Position numbers and translations under genes: made by a program | Assembly: GCA_001275005.1 (NCBI GenBank) | Contig: JWZX01002824.1 | Coordinates: 1-20,151, forward strand | DNA from: Chrysochromulina tobinii | Lineage: Eukaryota; Haptophyta; Prymnesiales; Chrysochromulinaceae | DNA: 20,151 bases | Direction of reading: 5' to 3' | Notes under the pieces: generated by a model | Seen by the model: the letters and a program-made list of their open reading frames with translations, nothing else | The model's database searches: none | Told to the model about the DNA's origin: nothing | Shown here: positions 8,040 through 16,800 of the stretch, one piece after another | Position numbering within the stretch: position 1 is the stretch's first letter | Layout: the number at the start of each line of letters is the position of its first letter

Positions 8040-11000
8040 ATGTCGACCAATAAGGTTGGGTTCGCGCTGGCGGCCTCCGCCCTGCTGGTCGTGAACCGGT
8101 TGTGCGTCAATGCCACACATCTGCCATCCTTCGTGTGCCTAACACAGCTCGCGTCGACGGCGGTGTTTGTCCTCGTCCTCTCTGCGGCCTCTGTAGTGCG
8201 GACCCATCACATCAGCGCGAGCACAGCTATCAGCTATATGCCATGGGTCTTTGCCTTCGTGGCTACCATGTACAGCAGCATGATGGCGCTACAAACGACC
8301 AACGTGGACACCGTCATCGGCTTTCGATGCCTGTCGCCACTCTTCATCTCCATCTTGGAATGGGCCTTTATGGACCGTGAGCTGCCAAGCATGCGGTCGT
8401 GGGTCGCCATTATCGTCATGCTTTCGTCCGCCCTCTTGAATGCATACTTTGTGAACGCAGTCTCGGGGCTGAACAGCATGCATTCATATATTTGGGTGTC
8501 GGCGAACGTGCTGTGCGATGTCGTTTCATCGTTGATCGGCCGAGATCTGGTCGAGAACAACGTGAAGCTCCAAGTTTGGGACCATGTGCTCTATACCAAC
8601 CTCCTCTCCCTACCTCCAATGCTCGCGGCAGGCCTGGCAGGTAGGGAGCATGTCGTCGCGCAGAGCATGCACTACGACCTGACGGCTGTTGGGCTCGTCG
8701 CACTGAGCTGCTTCCTCGCTGTGGGCGTCTCATACTTCTCTTGGCGGGCTCGGGAAGAGTTGAGCGCCTCCGCATTCTCCATGCTCTCGGCGGGCACCAA
8801 GATCGGTGCGACCGCGGCGAGTCGTGTGATATGGCATCAGGAGACGAGCATCGCTGGCTCTGTTTCGGTGGTCGTCTGCATCATCGCGTCCCTCTTCTTT
8901 GTCTCACCTCCACATCGCAGTCCGGAAAAGGGCACGGCCACCGACGAGAGCGCACCCATCACAAGACGCAGCTTCCTGATCCTCACGCGACGTGACCTAT
9001 CGGTAGCCATGGTTGTATCCATCATCTCCTTGGGCCTCGCCACATTGACTGGCAAGAGCCAGCTGATGCCCGATCCCAATGCACAAAGACTCATGGCACC
9101 CGCAGCTGGCTTGGACGGCGCCCATGGTCACGATGCGTGGGCCACTGCACTAATTGACGAATTTCGAGCGCGCAAGCATGCGGCTATCCAGACGGGCGCC
9201 GCTTCGCGATTTCCCCTCGCTTCAGATACTCTCGAGGCGGCAGAGCTCATTGCGATGGCCGATACGATGCTCTCTGGCAAGCTCACCATGGGATCGCGCG
9301 TCGACCGCTTCGAAAGGCAGCTCGAAGAGTACTTGCACGTGCCGTGCGCCGTCATGGTCAATTCTGGTTCATCGGCCAACCTGATCGCAGTGGCTGGCGC
9401 GATAGAGCTCTCGGGCATGGGCAAGCTCGGGCGAGGAGTGGATGGCTTGCGCCGGGGCGATGAGGTGCTCGTACCTGCACTCGCATGGAGCACGACCCTG
9501 GCACCCCTCGTGCAGCTTGGCGCCCGACCAGTGCTGGTCGATGTGTTGCCCGACACCCTCAACATGGATGTGAGTGCTGCGGCAGCCAAGATTACGAGTG
9601 AGTTTGGCGCATTGTACCGAGCGCCCTTTGGAGCATGAGTACGGTACCTCCCCCCGCCACGTGGCCTCGTGCTCACCACAGGTGCGTCGCCTGTGAATGC
9701 GTGCTTTCTTGTGCAGGCAAGACGCGGGCCATCATGCTGGTGCACGCCTTGGGTAACAGCGTCGAGATGCAGGCGCTCATGAATCTGGCCGACAAGCATC
9801 GGTTAGTCGTCATCGAAGATGTACGTTCTTCTTTGCCATCATGCTGCACACAGCCATGTAGCATAGCCCTTCATTGGCTCTTCAGATGCAACTCATTACC
9901 CCTTCATTACCCCTTCATTAGCCCTTCATTGGCCCTTCAGGTGCAACTCAGTTGCTTACTGTAGCGCGTCCCCTCGCGCGTTACCCCTTGCAGACGTGCG
10001 AATCACTCGGCTCGCGCCATGGCGGCAAGCTACTCGGCACGCACGGCCACTTTGGCACGTACTCGTTCTACTACTCGCACCACATCACCTCTGTTGAGGG
10101 TGGGGCGGTTGTCTCAAGCATCCGAGACGATGGCACGGTGTGCCAGACGCTTCGGGCGCTGAGAGCTCACGGGTGGACGCGCGAGTTCAGCGCCGAGCGC
10201 AAGGCTGCCGTGCAGGCCGCGCACGCAGATGTGGACCCTCGCTTCCTCTTCGTCCACTGGGGATTCAACGTTCGCCCTATGGAGACGCAGGCAGCCATGG
10301 CGAGCATCCAGCTGAAGCGCCTCGAAGGACTCAACATGCATCGGCGTGACAACTTCCATCATATGCGGGATGCCTTGTCGTCGCATCGTCACATTGTGAC
10401 GCTTCCAAAGGCGTCGCCTGGCTGTGATGCGGCCTGGTTTGGGCTCGTGCTGCTGCTTGCTGCCCCGTACGCTCACCAGCAGGCGGCCTTCTTCCAACAC
10501 CTTGCAGCCCATGGCGTCGAGACGCGACCAGTGATCTCAGGGAACTTTGCGCGGCAGCCTGTCTGCAAGTCACCATCGGAGACGTGGTCAGCCGCGTGCG
10601 GCGTGGGCACAAGCACGTTCCCGGCTGCTGAGGCCATCCATACCCGCGGCTTATACATTGGTCTGCCCTCGGACAAAGAGCTCTCGAACGGCGAGATCAA
10701 GACGCTCAGAGATGCCATCGTGAGCTTCCCCTTCTCGGCAAGGCACACGACACTCGTCACTGGTTCCAACGGCCTTGTTGGTCGGGCTCTCCAGGCTGAG
10801 GTTGCCTTGTTGCCAGCGGAGAGGCGTGCCGCCTTTATCTTCTCCAACCGCTCGCATGCCGACCTCAGCAGTCTAGCGGCTACCACGGCTCTCCTCTCGA
10901 ATGTCCAGCCGACCAGAATCATTCACCTCGCAGATGAGATCGCGACCATGGCGCAGATGAGCAAAGACCCGGCCAGGTACTTCTAGGCCGACAAGCTCAT

Positions 11001-11795
11001 TACCGAAAACCTCTCCATGCTGCCGCCTCGCTGACAAAGAGTGGTCTACTCGGTGGTCAGAAGCTGGGCGGGGACAAGAGAGAGCCCATGTTAAGAGTAC
11101 TCTCTCTCCTTAGCACGGCCATGCTGCCACCAGGCGTGGGCCTTGCTACTGCAATCAACGAGACTGCGTTGATGCAGCTGGCGCCGCGAAACATGATGGC
11201 ATTCGCATCATCGGTGGGACAGCACAGAGCCGCTGCGGACAGGCCCGAATTGCAGGGCTACTCTGGTTCCAAATGGCATCGGATGCTGCTGTCTAAGAAG
11301 CTGAGCGAGACGACGCCGGGGTTGCAGGCGGTGACCCTTGTCCCATCAAACGTGTTTGGGCCGGACGCCAACTGCAGCGCATCTGGGCCACTGCTCAATG
11401 CGTTGATTGCGAAGGCCATCGGAGCGGCGCAGGGTATTACCTCGCAGATGGTGGTAGCAGGCTCTGGTAATCCTTTGAGGCAGGTGTTGTACTCCCACGA
11501 CCTTGCCCGGGTGCTGCTCTGGGCGATTGAGAACTTTGACGACGTGAGCACGCCTCTCTTTGTCTCGAGCGATGAGAGAACGGTGAGCAGTCTTGCAAAG
11601 CTCGCGGCGAAGACGGCAGGGTTCCTCGGTCAACTGGTCTTTGATAAAAACTACCCCGATGGCCCGCTACGCCGTGCAGTCTCGTCAGCCAAGCTCAAGT
11701 CGCTGATGAAGGACCGCCTCTCATGGACGCCCCTCAACCATGCAATTGCCGAGACCATCCGCTCCTGTACGAAGACTGGTGTGTCTCTCACGTAG
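8040..11795 (+). CDS. Fusion: GDP-sugar-type transporter + ColD-like GDP-4-keto-6-deoxymannose 3-dehydratase + GDP-fucose-synthase-like reductase
   Basis: Proposed exons 8040-9597, 9717-9820, 9994-10976 and 11114-11795 keep one frame (1108 residues). Residues 1-290 hold ten helices like plant GONST4/GFT1 (NVDTVIGFRCLSP, VLYTNLLSLPPM); TM11 is at about 321-338. Residues about 365-800 match the DegT/ArnB fold, closest in memory to E. coli ColD (KLTMGSRVDRFE, VMVNSGSSANL, RGDEVLVPALAWSTTLAPL, VRPMET). The PLP-lysine position is His (YYSHHITSVEGG, about 583), the hallmark of the 3-dehydratases. Residues about 805-1108 resemble GDP-fucose synthase (TLVTGSNGLVGRAL, VQPTRIIHLA, YSGSK, PSNVFGP, SGNPLRQVLYSHDLARVLLW). 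Expected chemistry: GDP-4-keto-6-deoxymannose to a GDP-3,6-dideoxyhexose. Introns 1 and 2 are firm. Intron 3 is tentative: without it, a TAG at 10984-10986 and a frameshift near 11015 break the reductase. ATG 8040 is the first in-frame ATG. Confidence 0.8.
9865..9954 (+). repeat. Direct repeats inside intron 2 of the fusion gene
   Basis: AGCCCTTCATTGGCTCTTCA at 9865 onwards recurs as AGCCCTTCATTGGCCCTTCA at 9920 onwards, and both continue into a shared (A/G)GTGCAACTCA- or GATGCAACTCA-like tail. CCCCTTCATTA occurs twice between them. The period of the main copy pair is 55 bp. It looks like local replication slippage in the intron. Confidence 0.7.
10977..11113 (+). other. Tentative intron 3 of the fusion gene (possible intronised coding sequence)
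   Basis: The donor is AG|GTACTT at 10977 and the acceptor follows a pyrimidine tract, CTCTCTCTCCTTAG, ending 11113. Removing 137 bp joins GCC-AG to C-ACG and keeps the frame. The removed DNA still reads like reductase sequence: after the TAG, frame 1 gives ADKLITENLSML, and the +2-shifted frame then gives an open stretch to RVLSLLSTAM, resembling the FW(A/R)xNVxxNxNVL...VVSCLST region of GDP-fucose synthases. No transcript evidence is available. Confidence 0.45.
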
Positions 11796-11849
11796 ATGGC
11801 GAAAGTTATGACTCGAGCGCGGGTTGCCGGTCGAGCGAAGCTTCGACGC

Positions 11850-12021
11850 ATGTTTTAGGCGATCATGACGGCGCTCCATGTGGCGCGGTTCATATCGCAA
11901 GGGTCGTGGGCGCCCCATCCCTGGCTCAAGCGGGCTCGCCGAGCGAAACCTTGATGCCTTTCTAGGGCAATCACAACAACGCTCAGTGTGGCGCGGTGTA
12001 TCACAAGAGGCTCGTGGCGAG
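11850..12021 (+). repeat. Two diverged direct repeats, 108-bp period
   Basis: The segment around 11858-11905 (GGCGATCATGACGGCGCTCC then TGTGGCGCGGTTCAT) aligns with 11966-12013 (GGCAATCACAACAACGCTCA then TGTGGCGCGGTGTAT), both continuing to GGCTCGTGG/GGTCGTGGG. I estimate about three quarters identity over about 65 bp by eye. It starts about 55 bp after the fusion gene stop. Confidence 0.65.
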
Positions 12022-12376
12022 CTCCGGGGTTGACCTGGGTCGATTTCTGAGTGGGGGCTGCTCCCTGCTCGTCTGGGTTGTTGATGAATACCATGTGAAG
12101 GATCACGTCACCTTCGGGTTACTGAATACCATACTGACACAACCGTGTTCGTGCCATGGTTCGTGTTTGAATAGAGGTGGGTGTCTGGCAGTCTGGTACA
12201 TTCTGGGACCGATCAAGGATCATTGTATCAATGTTCGATCAATGTCATCGATGTGATCGTGCACCCGCGGTGGCTGACTTGCCCGTTTCGCTGGACCGAG
12301 GTTGCAGGTTACTCATTCGGCGCAATTTCGAACGTCTGGGATCGGCAGGTCGTGCCTTAGGAAAGTTTGCTTTTGG

Positions 12377-12715
12377 TGACCGGGCCATACCTATACACGC
12401 ACGCACCCTCTAGGGTCAGCATGCCTTCCCCGAACGCGATGGGCGTATAACTAGACCCCCTTAGTAAGAACCCACACCTCGAACCCCGCTTTCCCGACGG
12501 GGGTAGGGTTGGGAGGTTTCGTTTTTTGTTGTTGTGGCAGGTGTTGGACGTCGTGGCCACCCCCTTTAGGGGGGGTGGTCCCACTCAGCTCCCCCTGTGG
12601 GGGAGGGTGGTGACGTTAGGTTATTTTTGTGTTCTGGTGTAGAAAAGTTTTTCTTTTGTCTCACCGGACCGTACCTAACGAGGCGGGCGACCATCGGGCG
12701 GCTAGAACCCCCCCT
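12377..12715 (+). repeat. Second pair of diverged direct repeats bordering the hairpin cluster
   Basis: GTGACCGGGCCATACCTATA at about 12376 resembles TCACCGGACCGTACCTAACG at about 12661. Downstream, GGGCGTATAACTAGACCCCC (about 12441) resembles CGGGCGGCTAGAACCCCCCC (about 12696). The spacing differs by about 30 bp between the copies, so the second copy carries a deletion relative to the first. Moderate confidence, by-eye alignment. Confidence 0.45.
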
Positions 12716-13036
12716 TGGCAGGGGGCGGTTCGTTTGCGACCCCCCTACGTGCCACCCCCACAAGTATAACGGCCTATGCGGTCCGGGGGGTACATCAGTG
12801 TGATGACACCCGGTGACCCCTTACCTCCCCCCTCCCGACACATCGAACCCCCCTTTTCCGTAGGGGAAGTTCGGGAGGTTGTGGAAAAACCATCCACCCC
12901 GGGGAGGATTTTCCGATGCGTTTCACGGCCCGCCCCCGGATAGGGGGGCGTCGCGCCGTAGTGCGATGGTGTCGTGGTGATCCTCGTCGTGACCGACCCC
13001 TTAGGGGGAGCCGGCCGCGCCCACCCCCTGAGGGGG
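12484..13036. repeat. Cluster of short C-run/G-run hairpins
   Basis: At least eight compact inverted repeats occur in about 550 bp: CCCCG/CGGGG (12484-12502), CCACCCCC/GGGGGTGG (12557-12578), CTCCCCC/GGGGGAG with a 3-nt loop (12589-12605), GAACC-CCCC/GGGG-GGTTC (12705-12731), CGAAC-CCCCT/AGGGG-GTTCG (about 12844-12873), GGAAAA...CCCC/GGGG...TTTTCC (12883-12914), CGCCCCC/GGGGGCG (12931-12950), CCCC-TTA-GGGG (12997-13007) and CCCCC-TGA-GGGGG (13024-13036). Between them the sequence is not obviously repetitive. The pattern resembles dispersed GC-cluster or double-hairpin elements more than a gene. Confidence 0.7.
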
Positions 13037-13659
13037 AGGGCGGTGACGAGATTGGGTTCTCAAGGGATTTGTGTGTGTGTATTTGTACGAAAGTGGTGTG
13101 TGTCAGTATTGACTTGACTTGTTTTTGTTGGGAGGTGTTTTGGGGATGGACTTTCTTCTTTTGGGAACTTTCTTTCTCTTTCGTTCTTCTTCGTTTTTCG
13201 TGACGACGGTTGATGATGGAAAACAGGCCATCTGAATGGAGCTCCGGCGTGCGCTGGTGGGAGTCCCTGAGGAGAGTCGCAGAGCGGCGAGCGTCATTGG
13301 GGATCTGCTGAGAGAGGTCGTTTGAGGTCTATAGCCGGAAGGAGCGAGGCTCCCACGCAGCATCTTCAGGGAGCGCCTATGAAGTAGGATTGAGAGATAG
13401 AGTGCGCGCGCATCGCGGAGATGGGTCTGAGGGCCGCGATGAGAATCGATCTTGGGCCTGCCAGGCTAGTTAGTGGGAGGCCGGGCGGACTGGGGGGTCG
13501 CGCGAGCTTGAGAGGGCGAGCTGGGCCCGCGCTGGCGGGCGGGTTCGAGCGTAGATGGGCGGGCTCCACCGACATTTTTAAAGTTTTGTCAAACTACCCT
13601 CGATGCGCCCGCTGCGCTCCCTGACATCCCCCTGGGATCCCCATTTTTCCCAACCTCCC

Positions 13660-13865
13660 ATGGCTGCACTCCCTCCAGGTGCTTTTTCTTTTTTCCGCGC
13701 TTTCCGCTGTCTTGGCGCAAGAAGCCAGCTGGGCAAGCACGCCTCCTTCCCATGAATCCATAACATGCTCTGCCATGACGACCGGACCCTTCTCTCCCAT
13801 CCTGCGCAGGCTGGGAAGAGCGCATCGACCCCGAATCAGGCCGTGCCTTCTTTTTGCGTTTGTGA
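13660..13865 (+). other. Candidate WW-domain first exons of the acetyltransferase gene
   Basis: ATG at 13660 starts a 19-nt exon (MAALPP + G) ending at a GT donor (13679). The 131-bp intron ends in a pyrimidine-rich stretch and CTGCGCAG at 13809. Joined, the frame reads LPPGWEERIDPESGRAFF, a near-perfect WW-domain first half, then LRL and TGA at 13863-13865. The second WW tryptophan pattern (VKWKCPL) is present at 13862-13882 in the frame that continues into the RST-like exon, so a frame change between about 13853 and 13862 is unexplained. Confidence 0.5.
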
Positions 13866-16800
13866 AGTGGAAGTGCCCACTAATGGAAAATCTCAGCCTC
13901 TCGGTTCCTGATCTGCTCCAGACAGTAAAGAATTACGTAGGGACCGATAAGCATGAGCAGCTAGATGAGATGCTCCGCCGATACACTTCGAAGCAACTTG
14001 GGAAACAACAGCTGCAGTTTGAGCTACGTGTGGTAGCTGGGCGTGATGCACTGCGCCAAGCGCTGCTCGCAATGGTGCCTCAAATTGACGAGCTACAAAA
14101 GAAACGCGAAGCGATGAAGCTGCAGCAGGTGCGGCGACCCAGCTCCAGATCTTGCATGTGCAAGAGTGCCTGCGCCTGTGCACGTAGTCTTGTCATGTCT
14201 CAGCAATACTGCCCTTCCCCGCAGAATGTCGGACAGAGCAGTGCGAGCACGCCGTCTGCGACGTTAGGTGATCTTCCTGTGCTCGCGGCACAAACGGCAG
14301 GCGGCGCTTCCAGGCCCGATACCCACTGTAGCAGTACCTCCAATTACAAAACCCTTCCAGAGGGCGAGGAGGAGGCAGGCGGATTCCCGCCACCAGCAGT
14401 TGCACTGAGTGGTGTGAAGACCGAACCTGTCAACGGTGACGCCGTGGCTGCTGCAGCCGGGATAGAGCCTGCTGCGGCTTCTTCTGCGATGGCCGATGGC
14501 GGTCATGTCAAGGCTGAGCCAGGGCAAATGCCCGTTGGCGCAGCCTGTAGCTGTGACGTCAACGCTCAGGACGCCCCGAGTTGTTCGCAACCTTCGATAG
14601 GCGCCGGCAGCGCTGCTGTTGCAGATCATGATGGTACCGCAAGAGCGCATGGTGGAGGCGTGGGCGGATTAAGAGGTCCAGGTGGCGCAGGTCCTGGCGC
14701 AGGCGGAGCCGGAGCTGGAACGGGTGGCGCAGGGGCAGGGACAGGGGTGGGCACTTGTCATGAAGTCCACACTGGCGGCAGTGGTGGCAGCGGTGGCGTC
14801 GCACCTGGACGAAAGTCCACACTCCCAGTACATGCGCTTGTGCACGCCTTCCATTGCAACGACGATCGGTGCACGCAGCGCACCTGTTTTGAGACCAAGG
14901 GTGTTTTGAAGCGCATGGTGCGAGGAGCCACCCCCCTGCCAATGTAGCAGCCTGGACTTCCGGAGCTGGTCCTTGTGTGGCTTGCACTGATGAACGCTCC
15001 CTCATCTCGCACCGTGCCTCTGCAGCGTTTGCACGTGGAACAGTGCCGCTCTCGAGCGAACCCGACAATGCCCCCGGAATGCAAGGTTTGCAAGTTATGG
15101 CAGGTGAGTGACGGCATCCTCGCCTAGTCGACTTCGCTGCCAAGGTACTAATCACTTCTTGCTCTGCCTGCGCAGGCCCTCCATAGAACGCGGCAGTCTT
15201 CAGCGGGCAGCAACAGCACTGGCGGCAGCGGCTCTCACCACAGCGGTGCGCACGTGCTGCGGCCGCCTGGCGGTGTCGCACACGGCGCCGCCGACGTGCC
15301 GCATGTCAACGGACCTGCAGCTGGTTCAAGCACCTCGAGCTGCGCCGCTGCGGCTGCTGCTACGGGTGGCCTCGCGAGCCCCGGACGGGCGCAGCAGTCG
15401 GCACAGCAGGAGGCTCTGCGCCAGAAGCTTAGGCAGCTTGACCCCGCGCAGGTGTGACGAACACATCAGCCTTTGGACTCGATCAGCGCCGCTCTTGCTT
15501 GCGGCCCCGACTCGAGCACGTCCCGACTCGTAGCGCCTCTCGCAGCATGCCATTCCGACATGTGCTCTGCCCTGAACACAGGTCAAAAAGATGTTGCTCG
15601 CGCACGTGCGCAACTGCCAGAACAAAGCGTGCCCCACGTGTCATAAATTACGTGAGCGTATCCGGCAGAGCCGTGCGCACCAGCAGCAGGTAAGTGCCCT
15701 TCCATGCCTACCACTCTTCGAGGACCCGAGATATGTACCCCCTTACCCCGCGTGCCCTTCTATCTCACATCTCACCATCTCTCGCAGAACGGCGGCTTTA
15801 GCCTCGGTGTAGGCAGCCTCAGCGGCGGTGGGACACGACTTGGCAGTGGTGGTGGCGAGTTCGCGCCATCGACGATGGCCATGGGTGCGACCTTCAACCC
15901 ACTTGTCTCTACGCACTCGGGCCTCATGAGTAGTGCTGGCATGGGCGGAGGCGGTTACGACGGTTTGGGCAACGGCATGGGTGCGCTTTATTCTGCACGT
16001 GCCAACGTGCCTAATTCGGCGCGGCCTGGTGACGGCCAACGTCGCAACAAGGTGAAGCAGAGAGGGCGCGAAAACGTCACGGGACTTGCGGCGCCATCCC
16101 GCCAGCTCCCCAACTTGAAGCTCGAGGGCGGCGCGGGCAATTTGGCGGCTAGTGGGGGTGCAGCGGGTGCAGACGGTGCTGCTGGTGCTGCCGGTGCTGC
16201 CGGTGCTGCCGGTGCTGCCGGTGCTGCCGGCGGCGGCCACCCTTTTACTCGCATTCGGCTGAAGCTGGCGAGCTGCCGCCTCCTTGAAAGGCAAGCCAAG
16301 GCGCCCAAGAGCTATGCCTCATCGGACATGGCCGAGCCACCGGAGCTGCAGGTACGCTTCTCTGCGAGCCGCACAGTCAAAGCCGTATCGCTTCGCCTGA
16401 TCCTTGGGACTCGATTTTTCACCTCACCGGTGGCGCCTTGCAATGACGCCCCTATTATTCACTGCCCACGCGCGCGCTCGCCTACTGTCTGCCTTGGTTT
16501 GCGATCAGAAATCAAAATCGTCCAAGAAGCGAAGTGGTAAGGAGATGGCCGACGCTGCTGCTAATGTCAAACGTCAGCGCTCGGCGAGCGCCAAGAGTGC
16601 TGGCGGTGGCTGCCATAGCGGCGGCGGTGGCGGCGTGGGGGAGGAAGACGACCTCGACCTCACAAGCGGCGTGCACCAGATCAAGGCCGCGTACGACCGC
16701 CCTTCCGATTCCGAGAGCGGAGGCTTCTGCGAGCGCAACCGGTACGCCAAGGACCAGCTCATCGAGGTGTATGACGGCGGCGTTTCGGGCGCGAGCGTCG

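Larger units (their letters stand above)
11796..13659. other. Long non-coding interval
   Basis: No frame in this 1.86-kb stretch shows a domain or a plausible start with coding-like composition. From 5' to 3' it contains a diverged 108-bp direct repeat, a second pair of diverged repeats, a dense cluster of C/G hairpins, a T- and GT-rich stretch (about 13065-13200) and a purine-rich GC tract up to the acetyltransferase gene. A TTTTTAAAG element at about 13575 is a weak TATA-like candidate about 85 bp before ATG 13660. Confidence 0.5.

Noticed and set aside
9952-9993. Reading exon 3 of the fusion gene as starting at 9952
   Set aside because: The acceptor CAG at 9991-9993 with the frame VVIED-TCESLG matches the family, and upstream codons lie in the repeat-bearing intron.
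10976-10986. A 10-nt GTACTTCTAG micro-intron that would remove the TAG
   Set aside because: It is far too short for splicing and its removal breaks the frame.
12484-13036. CRISPR array or rRNA fragment for the hairpin block
   Set aside because: There are no identical direct repeats with regular spacers, and no rRNA core sequence is recognisable.
14129-14224. Treating 14129-14224 as coding because the frame stays open
   Set aside because: It has a GT donor after CTGCAGCAG, ends CCTTCCCCGCAG, is 96 bp (frame-neutral) and encodes a Cys/Arg-rich stretch unlike its neighbours, so an intron is more likely.
14559-15281. 240-codon minus-strand frame
   Set aside because: It is antisense to the TAZ exons and crosses their introns; Cys/His/Arg content comes from the GC-rich complementary strand.
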